The notes under the pieces were generated by a model, which was not told the origin of the DNA, did not search any database, and was given only the letters and a program-made list of their open reading frames with translations. Shown piece by piece: positions 45,033 through 56,439 of a DNA stretch of 64,000 nt. The stretch's first letter is position 1, and every line of letters begins with the position of its first letter. The stretch lies in contig NZ_AUCF01000010.1 of NCBI RefSeq assembly GCF_000429625.1, forward strand, positions 62,001 to 126,000. The letters are read 5' to 3'. A program made the translations under genes and the position numbers. This DNA is from Azospirillum halopraeferens DSM 3675. GTDB lineage: Bacteria; Pseudomonadota; Alphaproteobacteria; Azospirillales; Azospirillaceae.

Positions 45033-46246
45033 CCACCGCCACGTCCGCCAACCCGAGCGCGTCCCAGACGGCCAAGACCCAGATCAAGCCGTACACCATG
45101 AACTTCGGGCCGCAGCATCCGGCGGCTCACGGCGTGCTGCGCCTGGTCATGGAGCTGAACGGCGAGGTCGTCGAGCGCTGCGATCCCCACATCGGCCTGC
45201 TGCACCGCGGCACCGAAAAGCTGATCGAGTACAAGACCTACATCCAGGCCATCCCCTATTTCGACCGCCTGGACTACGTCTCGCCGATGTGCATGGAGCA
45301 CGCCTTCGTGCTCGGCATCGAGAAGCTGCTGCGGATCAAGCCGCCGCTGCGCGCCCAGTACATCCGCGTGCTGTTCTCCGAGATCACCCGCATCCTCAAC
45401 CACATCCTGTCGATCACCACGGGTGCGCTCGACGTCGGCGCCATCACGCCGTCCCTGTGGGGCTTCGAGGAGCGCGAGATCCTCATGGAGTTCTACGAGC
45501 GGGTGTCCGGTGCGCGCCTGCACGCCAATTATTTCCGTCCCGGCGGCGTGGCGTGGGACATGCCGGCGGGCCTGGCCGACGACATCTGGGAGTTCACCGA
45601 GCGCTTCCCGAAGTTCTGCGACGACATCGACAACCTGCTGACCGAGAACCGGATCTTCAAGCAGCGCACGGTCGACATCGGCATCGTGACGAAGGAACAG
45701 GCGTTCGACTGGGGCTTCTCCGGCCCGATGCTGCGCGGTTCCGGCGTGGCGTGGGACCTGCGCAAGAGCCAGCCCTACGAGGTCTACGACCGCATGGACT
45801 TCGACGTGCCGGTGGGGCTCAGCGGCGACTGCTGGTCGCGCTACCTCTGCCGCATGGAGGAGATGCGCCAGTCCAACCGCATCATCCGCCAGTGTCTGAA
45901 GGAAATGCCGGATGGACCGGTGCGCATTAATGACCGCAAGGTGGCGCCGCCGCCGCGCGGCGAGATGAAGCGCTCCATGGAAGCCCTCATCCATCACTTC
46001 AAGCTCTACACCGAGGGGTTCCACGTCCCGGCGGGCGAGACCTACACGGTGATCGAGGCGCCCAAGGGCGAGTTCGGCGTCTTCCTGGTGTCCGACGGCA
46101 CCAACAAGCCCTACCGCTGCCACATCAAGGCACCGGGTTTCGCGCACCTTCAGGGTCTCGACTTCATGTCGAAGGGGCACATGCTGGCCGACGCCGTCGC
46201 CAACATCGCCTCGATGGACATCGTTTTCGGAGAAATCGACCGATGA
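45029..46246 (+). CDS. nuoD: NADH-quinone oxidoreductase subunit D
   Basis: The 405-residue 49-kDa-type subunit forms the quinone site with Nuo[21 protein letters not shown] near residue 24 and [17 protein letters not shown]. It ends FGEIDR. The start is GTG 45029, inside the nuoC stop. The stop overlaps nuoE by 4 bp. Confidence 0.98.
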   Translation: MTTATSANPSASQTAKTQIKPYTMNFGPQHPAAHGVLRLVMELNGEVVERCDPHIGLLHRGTEKLIEYKTYIQAIPYFDRLDYVSPMCMEHAFVLGIEKLLRIKPPLRAQYIRVLFSEITRILNHILSITTGALDVGAITPSLWGFEEREILMEFYERVSGARLHANYFRPGGVAWDMPAGLADDIWEFTERFPKFCDDIDNLLTENRIFKQRTVDIGIVTKEQAFDWGFSGPMLRGSGVAWDLRKSQPYEVYDRMDFDVPVGLSGDCWSRYLCRMEEMRQSNRIIRQCLKEMPDGPVRINDRKVAPPPRGEMKRSMEALIHHFKLYTEGFHVPAGETYTVIEAPKGEFGVFLVSDGTNKPYRCHIKAPGFAHLQGLDFMSKGHMLADAVANIASMDIVFGEIDR

Positions 46247-46878
46247 GCGCCGCCGCTTCGGCCCCGGCCAACGAGCCGGCCACCTTCGCCTTCACGCCCG
46301 AGAATCTGGAGCTGGCGAAGCGGATCATCGCCAAGTACCCGGCGGACCGGAAGGCCAGCGCCTGCATGCCCCTGCTCGACCTGGCGCAGCGGCAGAACGC
46401 CAACTGGCTGCCGCGGGCGGCGATGGACCATGTTGCCGATATGCTGGAGATGCCGCGCATCCGCGTGTACGAGGTCGCGACCTTCTACACCATGTACAAC
46501 AAGGCCCCCGTCGGCCGGCACTTCATCCAGGTGTGCACCACCACGCCCTGCTGGCTGCGCGGCTCCGACGACGTGGTCAAGGCGTGCGAATCCAAGCTGG
46601 GCATCCACGTCGGCGAAACCACCGACGACGGCCGGTTCACGCTGGGCGAGGTGGAGTGCGCCGGGGCCTGCGTCAACGCGCCCGTGGTGCAGATCGGCGA
46701 CGACTACTACGAGGACGTCTCGGCCGAGGCGATGGGCAAGATCATCGACGCTCTCAAGCGCGGCGAGACGCCCAAACCCGGCTCGCAGATCGGCCGCGTT
46801 TCCTCCGAACCGGTGGGCGGCCCGACGACGCTCAAGGCTTTCTGCGGTGACCGCGGCGTCACCCGCGGCGACGATTGA
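46243..46878 (+). CDS. nuoE: NADH-quinone oxidoreductase subunit E
   Basis: The 211-residue thioredoxin-fold subunit binds the N1a [2Fe-2S] cluster through [10 protein letters not shown] and CAGACVNAP. It has about 35 more C-terminal residues than the E. coli subunit, a hydrophilic tail common in alphaproteobacteria. It is 13 bp upstream of nuoF. Confidence 0.97.
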   Translation: MSAAASAPANEPATFAFTPENLELAKRIIAKYPADRKASACMPLLDLAQRQNANWLPRAAMDHVADMLEMPRIRVYEVATFYTMYNKAPVGRHFIQVCTTTPCWLRGSDDVVKACESKLGIHVGETTDDGRFTLGEVECAGACVNAPVVQIGDDYYEDVSAEAMGKIIDALKRGETPKPGSQIGRVSSEPVGGPTTLKAFCGDRGVTRGDD

Positions 46879-46891
46879 GGGAGGGCCGACG

Positions 46892-48184
46892 ATGCTTCGC
46901 GATGAAGACCGCATCTTCACCAATCTCTACGGCTACCAGGACTTCGGCCTCGACGCCGCCCGCGCGCGCGGCGACTGGGACAACACCCGGGCGCTGGTCG
47001 AAAAGGGCCGCGACTGGATCATCGAGCAGGTGAAGGAATCCGGCCTGCGCGGCCGCGGCGGCGCCGGCTTCTCCACGGGCATGAAGTGGTCCTTTATGCC
47101 CAAGGCCGTCACCGGCAAGCCCGTCTACCTGGTGGTCAACGCCGACGAGGGCGAGCCCGGCACCTGCAAGGACCGCGACATCCTGCGCCACGATCCGCAC
47201 AAGCTGATCGAGGGCTGTCTGCTGGCCGGCGTCGCCATCGGGGCAAGCGCCTGCTACATCTACATCCGCGGCGAGTTCTACAACGAAGGCTCCAACGTAC
47301 AGCGCGCCATCGACGAGGCGTACGCGGCGGGGCTGATCGGCAAGAACGCCTGCGGCACCGGCTACGACTACGACATCTACATCCACCGGGGTGCGGGTGC
47401 CTACATCTGCGGCGAGGAAACGGCGCTCATCGAGTCCATCGAGGGCAAGAAGGGCCAGCCGCGCAACAAGCCTCCGTTCCCCGCCCAGGCCGGCCTCTAT
47501 TCCTGCCCGACGACGGTGAACAACGTCGAATCCATCGCCGTGGTTCCCACCATCCTGCGCCGCGGCGCCGGCTGGTTCGCCGGGCTGGGGCGGCCGAAGA
47601 ACACGGGCACCAAGCTCTTCTGCATCTCCGGGCACGTCAACAAGCCGTGCAACGTGGAAGAGGAGATGGGCATCCCGCTGAAGGAGCTGATCGAGCGCCA
47701 CGCCGGCGGCGTGCGCGGCGGCTGGGACAACCTGCTGGCCGTGATCCCCGGCGGATCGTCGGTGCCCGTGCTGCCCAAGTCCATCTGCGACACGGTGCTG
47801 ATGGACTTCGACAGCCTGCGCGACGCGCGCTCCGGCCTTGGCACCGCGGCGGTGATCGTGATGGACAAGTCCACCGACATCGTCAAGGCGATCGCCCGCC
47901 TGTCGCAGTTCTACGCCCATGAGAGCTGCGGCCAGTGCACGCCCTGCCGTGAGGGCACCGGCTGGCTGAACCGCGTCATGCAGCGCATGGTCAAGGGCAA
48001 CGCCCGCGTGGAGGAGATCGACATGCTCCACGAGGTCACCAAGCAGATCGAGGGGCACACCATCTGCGCGCTGGGCGACGCCGCGGCGTGGCCGGTGCAG
48101 GGTCTGATCCGGCATTTCCGGCCGGAGATGGAGCGCCGCATCCTCGAGTACCGCAACGCCGCCCAGCGCCTGGCCGCCGAGTAA
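46892..48184 (+). CDS. nuoF: NADH-quinone oxidoreductase subunit F
   Basis: The 430-residue NADH-oxidising subunit has [16 protein letters not shown] for NADH binding, the FMN region [15 protein letters not shown], and the N3 [4Fe-4S] cluster [12 protein letters not shown]. The start is the ATG at 46892 after GAGGGAGGG; the long frame upstream to 46430 is a shadow over nuoE. Confidence 0.98.
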   Translation: MLRDEDRIFTNLYGYQDFGLDAARARGDWDNTRALVEKGRDWIIEQVKESGLRGRGGAGFSTGMKWSFMPKAVTGKPVYLVVNADEGEPGTCKDRDILRHDPHKLIEGCLLAGVAIGASACYIYIRGEFYNEGSNVQRAIDEAYAAGLIGKNACGTGYDYDIYIHRGAGAYICGEETALIESIEGKKGQPRNKPPFPAQAGLYSCPTTVNNVESIAVVPTILRRGAGWFAGLGRPKNTGTKLFCISGHVNKPCNVEEEMGIPLKELIERHAGGVRGGWDNLLAVIPGGSSVPVLPKSICDTVLMDFDSLRDARSGLGTAAVIVMDKSTDIVKAIARLSQFYAHESCGQCTPCREGTGWLNRVMQRMVKGNARVEEIDMLHEVTKQIEGHTICALGDAAAWPVQGLIRHFRPEMERRILEYRNAAQRLAAE

Positions 48185-48200
48185 GGAGCCCGAGGTCCCA

Positions 48201-50267
48201 ATGCCGAAACTCACCATCGACGGGATCGAGATCGAAGTCGAGCCGGGCACCTCGGTGCTCCAGGCGTGCGAACAGCTTGGCATCGAGATCCCGCGCTTCT
48301 GCTACCATGAGCGCCTGTCGGTTCCGGCCAACTGTCGCATGTGCCTGGTGGAGATGGAGCGGGCGCCGAAGCCCGTGGCCTCCTGCGCCATGCCCTGCGC
48401 CGACGGCATGGTCATCCGGACCGACACGGACCTGGTCCACAAGGCCCGCAAGGGCGTCATGGAGTTCCTGCTGGTCAACCACCCGCTGGACTGCCCGATC
48501 TGCGACCAGGGCGGCGAGTGCGACCTTCAGGACCAGGCCATGGCCTACGGCATGGACCACGGGCGCTACGCCGAGAACAAGCGCGCGGTCAAGGACAAGT
48601 ACATGGGTCCGCTGATCAAGACGATCATGACCCGCTGCATCCATTGCACCCGCTGCATCCGTTTCATCAACGAGATCGCCGGCGTCCCCGACATCGGCGC
48701 GGTGAACCGCGGCGAGCATATGGAGGTCACCACCTTCGTCGAGAAGGCGGTGGCGTCGGAACTGTCGGGCAATCTGGTCGACGTCTGCCCGGTGGGTGCG
48801 CTGACGTCCAAGCCCTACGCCTACACCTCGCGCCCGTGGGAGCTGCGCAAGACCGAAACCATCGACGTGATGGATGCGGTCGGCTCCAACATCCGCGTCG
48901 ACACGCGCGGGCCCGAAGTGATGCGCGTGCTGCCCCGCCTCAACGAGGACATCAACGAGGAGTGGCTGTCGGACAAGAGCCGCTACCACTACGACGGGCT
49001 GAAGCGCCAGCGCCTCGACCGGCCCTACGTGCGCAAGGGCGGACGTCTCCATCCGGCCACCTGGGGCGAGGCGTTCGATGCCATCGCCACCCGCCTGAAG
49101 GGTGTCGCCGGGACGAAGATCGCCGCCATCACCGGTGACACGGTCGATGTGGAATCGATGCTGGCGCTGAAGGATCTGATGACGGCGCTGGGCTCGCCCA
49201 ACCTGGACTGCCGCCAGGACGGTGCGCGCTTCGACGCCTCGGCGCGGTCCGGCTACCTGTTCAACACCGGCATCGCCGGGATCGAGCAGGCCGACGTCAT
49301 CGTGCTGATCGGCACCAACCCGCGCTGGGAAGGCTCGCTGGTCAATGCCCGCATTCGCAAGCGGTACCTGATGGGCGGCCTGAAGGTGGCCGTGATCGGC
49401 GAGCGGCGCGAGCTGACCTATCCCTACGCCCACATCGGCACCGGGCCGCAGGACCTGCAGGACCTGGTCGACGGCAAGGGCGACTTCGCCGAGGTGCTGA
49501 AGGGCGCCAAGCGGCCGATGCTGGTGCTCGGCATGGGCGCCTTCCGGCGCGCCGACGGCCCGGCCATCCAGGCCGCCGCCCGCGCGCTCGCCGAGACCTA
49601 CGGCATGGTGCGCGACGACTGGAACGGCTTCAACGTGCTGCACACCGCGGCGGCGCGGGTCGGCGCTCTCGACATCGGCTTCCTGCCGGGCGAGGGCGGC
49701 CGCGACCTGGCCGGCATCCTGGACGGCGCATCGAAGGGGGAGATCGAGGCGGTCTATCTGCTCGCTGCCGACGAGATCGACATGGCCCGTCTGGGGTCCG
49801 CCTTCGTGATCTACCAGGGCCACCACGGCGACGCCGGCGCGGCCCGCGCCGACGTGGTGCTGCCGGGCGCCGCCTACACCGAGAAGGACGGCACCTACGT
49901 CAACACCGAGGGGCGGCCGCAGCAGGCCCGTCTCGCCACCTTCCCGCTCGGCGAGGCGCGCGAGGACTGGAAGATCCTGCGCGCCCTGTCGGAGCGTCTC
50001 GGCCACACGCTGCCCTATGACAGCCAGGCCCAGTTGCGCCGGCGCATGGTGGACCTGAACCCGATCTTCGGCGCGATCGACGCGGTGACGCCGGCCACCT
50101 GGCTGGGGTTCGGCGCGGCGGGACCGCTCGATCCGGCGCCCTTCGCAACGCCGATCGCCAACTTCTACATGACGGATCCGATCAGCCGCGCCTCGGTGAC
50201 GATGGCGCGCTGCACCGAGACCTTCCTCGGATCCGCCGCCCAGGAGAGGACCGGTACCCATGGCTGA
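48201..50267 (+). CDS. nuoG: NADH-quinone oxidoreductase subunit G
   Basis: The 688-residue largest peripheral subunit has an N-terminal [2Fe-2S] ferredoxin domain ([20 protein letters not shown]), the HxxxC cluster [18 protein letters not shown], then [10 protein letters not shown], followed by a molybdopterin-oxidoreductase-like domain. It matches the alphaproteobacterial/mitochondrial 75-kDa length and overlaps nuoH by 8 bp. Confidence 0.98.
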   Translation: MPKLTIDGIEIEVEPGTSVLQACEQLGIEIPRFCYHERLSVPANCRMCLVEMERAPKPVASCAMPCADGMVIRTDTDLVHKARKGVMEFLLVNHPLDCPICDQGGECDLQDQAMAYGMDHGRYAENKRAVKDKYMGPLIKTIMTRCIHCTRCIRFINEIAGVPDIGAVNRGEHMEVTTFVEKAVASELSGNLVDVCPVGALTSKPYAYTSRPWELRKTETIDVMDAVGSNIRVDTRGPEVMRVLPRLNEDINEEWLSDKSRYHYDGLKRQRLDRPYVRKGGRLHPATWGEAFDAIATRLKGVAGTKIAAITGDTVDVESMLALKDLMTALGSPNLDCRQDGARFDASARSGYLFNTGIAGIEQADVIVLIGTNPRWEGSLVNARIRKRYLMGGLKVAVIGERRELTYPYAHIGTGPQDLQDLVDGKGDFAEVLKGAKRPMLVLGMGAFRRADGPAIQAAARALAETYGMVRDDWNGFNVLHTAAARVGALDIGFLPGEGGRDLAGILDGASKGEIEAVYLLAADEIDMARLGSAFVIYQGHHGDAGAARADVVLPGAAYTEKDGTYVNTEGRPQQARLATFPLGEAREDWKILRALSERLGHTLPYDSQAQLRRRMVDLNPIFGAIDAVTPATWLGFGAAGPLDPAPFATPIANFYMTDPISRASVTMARCTETFLGSAAQERTGTHG

Positions 50268-51270
50268 GTTCTGGAGCGGCTTCCTGCTGCCGCTGATCAT
50301 CATCGTCCTCCAGATCCTGGCGATCGTCGTGCCGCTGCTGGTGGCCGTGGCGTACCTGACCTATGCCGAGCGCAAGGTGATGAGCGCCATGCAGCTCCGC
50401 CAGGGGCCGAACATGGTCGGCCCGTTCGGCCTGCTGCAACCCTTTGCGGACGGTCTGAAGCTGTTCGCCAAGGAACAGATCCTGCCGGCCGGTGCCAACC
50501 GCATCGTCTTCTACATGGCGCCGATGCTGACGTTCCTGCTCAGCCTGGTGGCCTGGGCGGTGATCCCCTTCGACTACGGGCTGGTGCTGGCTGACATCAA
50601 CGTCGGCATCCTCTACCTGTTCGCCATCTCGTCGCTGGGGGTCTACGGCATCGTGATGGCGGGGTGGGGCTCCAACTCCCGCTACGCCTTCCTGGGCGCC
50701 CTGCGCTCGGCCGCCCAGATGGTGTCCTACGAAGTCTCCATGGGCTTCGTCATCATCTCGGTCCTGCTGTGCGTCGGATCGCTGAACCTGACGGCCATCG
50801 TGCGGGCGCAGGAGACCGTCTGGTTCTTCATCCCGCTGTTCCCGATGTTCATCGTCTTCTTCATCTCGATCCTGGCCGAGACCAACCGTTCGCCCTTCGA
50901 TCTTCCCGAAGGCGAGTCGGAGCTGGTGGCGGGCTTCATGGTCGAGTACAGCGCCATGCCCTTCGCGCTCTTCTTCCTCGGCGAATACGCCAACATGATC
51001 CTGATGAGCGCGATGACCACGATCCTGTTCCTGGGCGGTTGGCTGCCGCCGCTGGACATCGCTCCTCTGAACTGGATCCCCGGCCCCATCTGGTTCGCGC
51101 TGAAGATCGCGCTGTGCCTCTTCGTCTTCATCTGGGTCCGCGCGACCATGCCGCGCTACCGCTACGACCAGCTCATGCGGCTGGGCTGGAAGGTGTTCCT
51201 GCCGTTCTCGCTCTTCTGGGTGGTGCTGACGGCCGGCGTGCTGGTGGCCTTCGACTGGCTGCCGCGCTGA
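50260..51270 (+). CDS. nuoH: NADH-quinone oxidoreductase subunit H
   Basis: The 336-residue membrane subunit at the quinone tunnel has about eight helices, with [21 protein letters not shown], an [20 protein letters not shown] loop and [18 protein letters not shown]. The ATG at 50260 lies inside the nuoG end. Confidence 0.98.
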   Translation: MAEFWSGFLLPLIIIVLQILAIVVPLLVAVAYLTYAERKVMSAMQLRQGPNMVGPFGLLQPFADGLKLFAKEQILPAGANRIVFYMAPMLTFLLSLVAWAVIPFDYGLVLADINVGILYLFAISSLGVYGIVMAGWGSNSRYAFLGALRSAAQMVSYEVSMGFVIISVLLCVGSLNLTAIVRAQETVWFFIPLFPMFIVFFISILAETNRSPFDLPEGESELVAGFMVEYSAMPFALFFLGEYANMILMSAMTTILFLGGWLPPLDIAPLNWIPGPIWFALKIALCLFVFIWVRATMPRYRYDQLMRLGWKVFLPFSLFWVVLTAGVLVAFDWLPR

Positions 51271-51359
51271 GCGGCGGACCGCAGACCGGGACGGACATCA
51301 AGCAAGGATCGCGGGCGCTTCGGGTCGGGCGCTCGCGACAACAAGGAGAAGAAGCGGCC

Positions 51360-51848
51360 ATGGCTTTCCTCGATCGCACGGCGCGCAGCCTGTTCCTCAG
51401 CGAGCTTGTGACCGGGCTCGGCCTCACCCTGCGCTACATGTTCAAGCCCAAGGTGACGCTGAACTATCCGCACGAGAAGGGGCCCATCAGCTCGCGCTTC
51501 CGCGGCGAGCACGCGCTGCGCCGTTATCCCAACGGCGAGGAGCGCTGCATCGCCTGCAAGCTCTGCGAAGCGGTCTGTCCGGCGCTCGCCATCACCATCG
51601 AGGCCGAACCGCGCGAGGACGGCAGCCGCCGCACCACGCGGTACGACATCGACATGACGAAGTGCATCTACTGCGGCTTCTGTCAGGAAGCCTGCCCGGT
51701 GGACGCCATCGTCGAAGGTCCGAACTTCGAGTTCTCCACGGAAACCCGCGAGGAACTCTTCTACAACAAGCAGAAGCTGCTGGCGAACGGCGACCGCTGG
51801 GAGGCGGAGCTTGCCTCCAACCTTGCGGCCGAAGCGCCCTACCGCTAA
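51360..51848 (+). CDS. nuoI: NADH-quinone oxidoreductase subunit I
   Basis: The 162-residue ferredoxin-type subunit carries two [4Fe-4S] clusters, N6a and N6b: [12 protein letters not shown] and [12 protein letters not shown]. The start is the ATG at 51360 after AAGGAGAAG; the frame upstream to 50664 is a shadow over nuoH. Confidence 0.98.
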   Translation: MAFLDRTARSLFLSELVTGLGLTLRYMFKPKVTLNYPHEKGPISSRFRGEHALRRYPNGEERCIACKLCEAVCPALAITIEAEPREDGSRRTTRYDIDMTKCIYCGFCQEACPVDAIVEGPNFEFSTETREELFYNKQKLLANGDRWEAELASNLAAEAPYR

Positions 51849-51949
51849 GAACCCCCGGGCGAAGCGGGGGCGGGGCCATGCGGCCCGGCCCCCGGCCCAA
51901 CGCCCGGTACGGACGGATACACCCTCGACCGCGGAGGCGGGGACTTACG

Positions 51950-52564
51950 ATGATTGTGCAAAGCCTGGCATTTTACGTGTTCTCCGCCATCCTGGTGGCC
52001 TCCGGCGTGATGGTCATATCGGCGCGGAACCCGGTGCACTCGGTGCTCTACCTCATCCTGGCGTTCTTCCAGGCGGCCGGCCTGTGCGTGCTGATGGGGG
52101 CGGAGTTCCTGGCGATGATCCTCATCATCGTCTACGTCGGCGCCGTGGCGGTGCTGTTCCTGTTCGTCGTGATGATGCTCGATATCAACTTCCGGGAGCT
52201 GCGCAGCGGCTTTCTACAGTACCTGCCCATCGGCGGGCTGATCGGCTTCATCCTGCTGGCCGAGCTGGCCGTGGTGCTGGGTGCCTGGATCGTGGCTCCG
52301 GGTGCGGCCGCGCAGGTCGCGGCACCGGCCCCGCCCATCGACCAGGTGACGAACACGCACGCGCTCGGCATGCTGATCTACACGCATTACGTCTACCTGT
52401 TCCAGGCGGCCGGCATCGTCCTCCTGATCGCCATGGTCGGCGCCATCGTGCTGACGCTGCGCCAGCGCGAGGGCGTGCGCAAACAGAACATCGCCGAGCA
52501 GCTTGCCCGCCGCCGCGAAGACGCGGTCGTGATCCGCAAGGTGCCGACCGGAGGAGGAATCTAA
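51950..52564 (+). CDS. nuoJ: NADH-quinone oxidoreductase subunit J
   Basis: The 204-residue antiporter-like membrane subunit has five helices with SARNPVHSVLYLILAFFQAAG and FLAMILIIVYVGAVAVLFLFVVMML. The start is the ATG at 51950. A 101-bp gap separates it from nuoI, but there is no terminator-like structure. Confidence 0.96.
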   Translation: MIVQSLAFYVFSAILVASGVMVISARNPVHSVLYLILAFFQAAGLCVLMGAEFLAMILIIVYVGAVAVLFLFVVMMLDINFRELRSGFLQYLPIGGLIGFILLAELAVVLGAWIVAPGAAAQVAAPAPPIDQVTNTHALGMLIYTHYVYLFQAAGIVLLIAMVGAIVLTLRQREGVRKQNIAEQLARRREDAVVIRKVPTGGGI

Positions 52565-52567
52565 GCC

Positions 52568-52876
52568 ATGGACATCGGGCTCGGCCATTATCTGACGGTC
52601 GCCGCGATCCTGTTCACCCTCGGGGTCTTCGGCATCTTCCTGAACCGCAAGAACGTCATCATCATCCTGATGTCGGTTGAGATGATGCTGCTGGCGGTGA
52701 ATCTCAACCTCATCGCTTTCTCCGTCTATCTGAACGACCTCGTCGGTCAGGTCTTCTCGCTGATCATCCTCACCGTGGCGGCCGCCGAGGCGGCGATCGG
52801 CCTGGCGATCCTGGTGGTCTACTTCCGCAACCGCGGCTCCATCCGAGTCGAAGACATCAACCTGATGAGGGGCTGA
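52568..52876 (+). CDS. nuoK: NADH-quinone oxidoreductase subunit K
   Basis: The 102-residue membrane subunit has three helices and the two conserved glutamates in the [12 protein letters not shown] and [13 protein letters not shown] regions that are part of the proton path. The start is the ATG at 52568 after GAGGAGGAA. Confidence 0.97.
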   Translation: MDIGLGHYLTVAAILFTLGVFGIFLNRKNVIIILMSVEMMLLAVNLNLIAFSVYLNDLVGQVFSLIILTVAAAEAAIGLAILVVYFRNRGSIRVEDINLMRG

Positions 52877-52884
52877 GCCGCGCC

Positions 52885-54885
52885 ATGGATGTCATCGTCG
52901 TATTCCTCCCGCTGCTGGCGTTCCTCATCGCCGGTGCGATCGCGCTGTTCGCCGGCGCGCCGCACGACGACCACGGCCATGGTCACGGTGACCACGGCCA
53001 CGGCGGGCACCACAAGGCCGACTGGCGCGATACCGCTTCGCAGTTCGTCACCGCCGGCTCGCTGCTGGTCTGTGCCGTCCTGTCCTGGGTGATCTTCTTC
53101 CAGGTGGTCGGCGGCGGCGCCGCGCGCACGGTGGAGCTGTTCACCTGGATCGACAGCGGCACCTTCGAGGTGTCGTGGGCGCTGCGCATCGACCAGCTCA
53201 CCGCGGTGATGCTGGTGGTGGTCAACACCGTGTCCGCCATGGTGCACGTCTACTCCATCGGCTACATGAGCCACGATCCGAACAAGCCGCGGTTCATGGC
53301 CTATCTGTCGCTGTTCACCTTCTTCATGCTGATGCTGGTGACGGCGGACAACCTGGTGCAGATGTTCTTCGGTTGGGAAGGCGTCGGTCTCGCCTCCTAC
53401 CTGCTGATCAACTTCTGGTACGAGAAGCCATCGGCCAACAACGCGTCGATGAAGGCCTTCCTGGTCAACCGGGTCGGTGACTTCGGCTTTGCACTGGGCA
53501 TCTTCGCCATCTTCGTGCTGACCGGTTCGGTGACGTTCGACGCGATCTTCGCGCGCGCGCCGGAGATCGCCGGGACCACCATGACCTTCCTGTCGTGGGA
53601 AGTGCCCGCACTGACCGTCGCGTGCCTGCTGCTGTTCATGGGCGCCATGGGCAAGTCGGCGCAGCTCGGCCTGCACACCTGGCTGCCGGACGCGATGGAA
53701 GGCCCGACTCCGGTGTCGGCCCTCATCCACGCGGCCACCATGGTGACCGCCGGCGTGTTCATGCTCTGCCGCCTGTCGCCGGTGTACGAGTACGCGCCGG
53801 CGGCGCTGGAGGTGGTGACGGTGGTCGGTGCCCTGACGGCGTTCGTCGCCGCCACGATCGGCATGACCCAGTTCGACATCAAGCGCGTCATCGCCTATTC
53901 GACGATGTCGCAGCTCGGCTACATGTTTTTCGCGGTCGGCGTGTCGGCCTACGGCGCCGCCATGTTCCACCTGTTCACCCATGCCTTCTTCAAGGCCCTC
54001 CTGTTCCTCGGCGCCGGCTCGGTCATCCATGCCATGTCGGACGAGCAGGACATGAGGCACATGGGGGGCATCTGGAAGCACATCAAGATCACCTACGCCT
54101 TCATGTGGATCGGCAACCTGGCGCTGGCCGGCCTGCCGTTCTTCGCCGGCTACTACTCCAAGGACATGATCCTGGAGGCCGCCTTCGCCGCCCACAGCCC
54201 GGTCGGCACCTTCGCCTTCTGGCTGGGCATCGCCGCCGCGGTCATGACCGCCTTCTACTCCTGGCGCCTGCTGATCATGACGTTCCACGGCACGCCGCGC
54301 GCCAACGAGCACGTGATGGCGCACGTCCATGAGTCGCCGGCCGTCATGCTGATACCGCTGGGCGTTCTGGCGGCGGGCGCGCTGTTCGCCGGCATGCTGT
54401 TCCACAACGGCTTCGTGGGCGACGGCCGGGGCGAGTTCTGGGGGGCATCGATCCTGGTGCTGGAGGCCAACGACAGCATCGAGGCGGCCCACCATCACCT
54501 GCCGGGCTGGGTGCCGGTGCTGCCCATCTTCTGCGGCCTGATCGGCATCGCGCTGGCCTACCTGCTCTACATGTTCTTCCCCGGCATTCCCGGCGCCATC
54601 GTCCGGACCCTGTCGGGGGCACACCGGTTCATCTACAACAAGTGGTACTTCGACGAGCTGTACGACTGGGCCTTCGTGCGCCCGGCCCGGGCGCTGGGTT
54701 ACGGTCTGTGGAAGTCGGGCGACGGTGCCGTCATCGACGGCGTGGGGCCGGATGGCGTGGCCGCGGCGACGCGGGACATGGCGGCCCGGGCGGCCCGGCT
54801 GCAGTCCGGCTACGTCTACCACTACGCCTTTGCGATGGTGATCGGCGTCGTGCTGCTGATCGTCTGGCTGTCGATGTTCGGCTGA
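52885..54885 (+). CDS. nuoL: NADH-quinone oxidoreductase subunit L
   Basis: The 666-residue distal antiporter-like proton pump has 14 or more helices and a long lateral helix at the C-terminus. Motifs include the GWEGVGLASYLLINFW segment and GKSAQLGLHTWLPDAMEGPTPVSALIHAATMV. A histidine-rich loop (DDHGHGHGDHGHGGHH, near residues 28-43) is an unusual insertion in the first periplasmic loop that could bind metals. Confidence 0.97.
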   Translation: MDVIVVFLPLLAFLIAGAIALFAGAPHDDHGHGHGDHGHGGHHKADWRDTASQFVTAGSLLVCAVLSWVIFFQVVGGGAARTVELFTWIDSGTFEVSWALRIDQLTAVMLVVVNTVSAMVHVYSIGYMSHDPNKPRFMAYLSLFTFFMLMLVTADNLVQMFFGWEGVGLASYLLINFWYEKPSANNASMKAFLVNRVGDFGFALGIFAIFVLTGSVTFDAIFARAPEIAGTTMTFLSWEVPALTVACLLLFMGAMGKSAQLGLHTWLPDAMEGPTPVSALIHAATMVTAGVFMLCRLSPVYEYAPAALEVVTVVGALTAFVAATIGMTQFDIKRVIAYSTMSQLGYMFFAVGVSAYGAAMFHLFTHAFFKALLFLGAGSVIHAMSDEQDMRHMGGIWKHIKITYAFMWIGNLALAGLPFFAGYYSKDMILEAAFAAHSPVGTFAFWLGIAAAVMTAFYSWRLLIMTFHGTPRANEHVMAHVHESPAVMLIPLGVLAAGALFAGMLFHNGFVGDGRGEFWGASILVLEANDSIEAAHHHLPGWVPVLPIFCGLIGIALAYLLYMFFPGIPGAIVRTLSGAHRFIYNKWYFDELYDWAFVRPARALGYGLWKSGDGAVIDGVGPDGVAAATRDMAARAARLQSGYVYHYAFAMVIGVVLLIVWLSMFG

Positions 54886-54908
54886 TCGGTTAAGGGGGAA
54901 GAAGAACA

Positions 54909-56429
54909 ATGGCTGGCTGGCCGATCCTGTCGATCACGACGTTCCTGCCGCTTGTGGGCGCGTTGTTCATCCTGATCATCCGCGGCACGCCCGAGGATGT
55001 GAACCGCAACGCCCGCAATGTGGCGCTGTGGACCACGCTGATCACCTTCGTGCTGTCCCTGTTCATCTGGATCAACTTCGATCCGGCGAACCCGAACTAC
55101 CAGATGGTCGAGAAGGTGGCGTGGATCCCCACCTTCAACATCTCGTACCATATGGGTGTCGACGGCATCTCCATGCTGTTCGTCATCCTCTCCACCTTCC
55201 TGATGCCGCTGTGCATCCTGGCGAGCTGGGAATCGGTGAAGACCCGCGTCAAGGAGTACATGATCGCCTTCCTGGTCCTCGAGACCCTGATGGTCGGCAT
55301 GTTCTGCGCGCTGGACTTCGTCGTCTTCTACATGTTCTTCGAAGGCGTCCTCATCCCGATGTTCCTGATCATCGGCGTGTGGGGCGGGGCGCGGCGGGTG
55401 TACGCGGCGTTCAAGTTCTTCCTTTACACCCTGCTCGGCTCGGTGCTGATGCTGCTGGCGATCCTCGCCATGTACTTCCTGGCGGGCACCACCGACATCC
55501 CGACGATCACCGCGACGGCGATCCCGCGGGAGATGCAGATGTGGCTGTGGCTGGCCTTCTTCGCCTCCTTCGCGGTGAAGGTGCCGATGTGGCCGGTGCA
55601 CACCTGGCTGCCCGACGCCCACGTGGAGGCGCCGACCGCCGGGTCGGTCATCCTGGCGGGCGTGCTGCTGAAGATGGGCGGCTACGGCTTCCTGCGCTTC
55701 AACATCCCGATCATGCCCGAGGCCACCGAGTTCTTTGCCCCGATGGTCTTCGCGCTGTCGGTCATCGCGGTGATCTACACCTCGCTGGTGGCGCTGGCGC
55801 AGGAGGACATGAAGAAGCTGATCGCCTACTCCTCCGTCGCCCACATGGGCTTCGTGACGATCGGCATGTTCACCCTGAACCAGCAGGGCGTCGAGGGCTC
55901 GATCTTCCAGATGCTGTCGCACGGCATCGTCTCGGGCGCGCTGTTCCTGTGCGTGGGCGTGGTCTACGACCGGCTGCACACCCGCGAGATCGCGCGCTAC
56001 GGCGGCCTCGTGCACAACATGCCCAAGTACGCCGTGGTGTTCATGTTCATGACCCTGGCCTCGGTCGGCTTGCCCGGCACCTCGGGGTTCGTGGGTGAGT
56101 TCCTGGTGCTGCTGGGCGCCTACCGTGCCAACACCTGGGTGGCCTTCCTGGCCGCCACCGGCCTGGTGCTGGGCGCCGCCTACGCCCTGTGGCTCTACCG
56201 CCGGGTGGTGTTCGGCAAGATCACCCGCGACGACGTGCGCGCCATGGCCGACATGAGCCCGCGTGAGATCGCGGTGTTCGCGCCGCTGATCGTGGTGGTG
56301 CTGTGGATGGGCATCTACCCGTCGAGCTTCCTCGGCGTCATGTCGGCGTCGGTCGAACAGCTCATCACCGTCTACGAAACCAAGCTGGCCGCGGCGGCGG
56401 CCGTTGGCCCCGAACTGGCCGCGCGCTAG
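54909..56429 (+). CDS. nuoM: NADH-quinone oxidoreductase subunit M
   Basis: The 506-residue antiporter-like proton-pumping subunit has 14 helices, with [35 protein letters not shown] and the [12 protein letters not shown] region. The start is the ATG at 54909 after GGGGGAAGAAG, 23 bp after nuoL. Confidence 0.98.
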   Translation: MAGWPILSITTFLPLVGALFILIIRGTPEDVNRNARNVALWTTLITFVLSLFIWINFDPANPNYQMVEKVAWIPTFNISYHMGVDGISMLFVILSTFLMPLCILASWESVKTRVKEYMIAFLVLETLMVGMFCALDFVVFYMFFEGVLIPMFLIIGVWGGARRVYAAFKFFLYTLLGSVLMLLAILAMYFLAGTTDIPTITATAIPREMQMWLWLAFFASFAVKVPMWPVHTWLPDAHVEAPTAGSVILAGVLLKMGGYGFLRFNIPIMPEATEFFAPMVFALSVIAVIYTSLVALAQEDMKKLIAYSSVAHMGFVTIGMFTLNQQGVEGSIFQMLSHGIVSGALFLCVGVVYDRLHTREIARYGGLVHNMPKYAVVFMFMTLASVGLPGTSGFVGEFLVLLGAYRANTWVAFLAATGLVLGAAYALWLYRRVVFGKITRDDVRAMADMSPREIAVFAPLIVVVLWMGIYPSSFLGVMSASVEQLITVYETKLAAAAAVGPELAAR

Positions 56430-56439
56430 AGGACACGCC

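Noticed and set aside
48036..50303. 755-residue minus-strand frame antisense to nuoG
   Set aside because: His/Arg/Ala-rich shadow of a clearly conserved complex I gene.
52819..54909. 696-residue minus-strand frame antisense to nuoL
   Set aside because: Composition-driven shadow; nuoL on the other strand is unmistakable.
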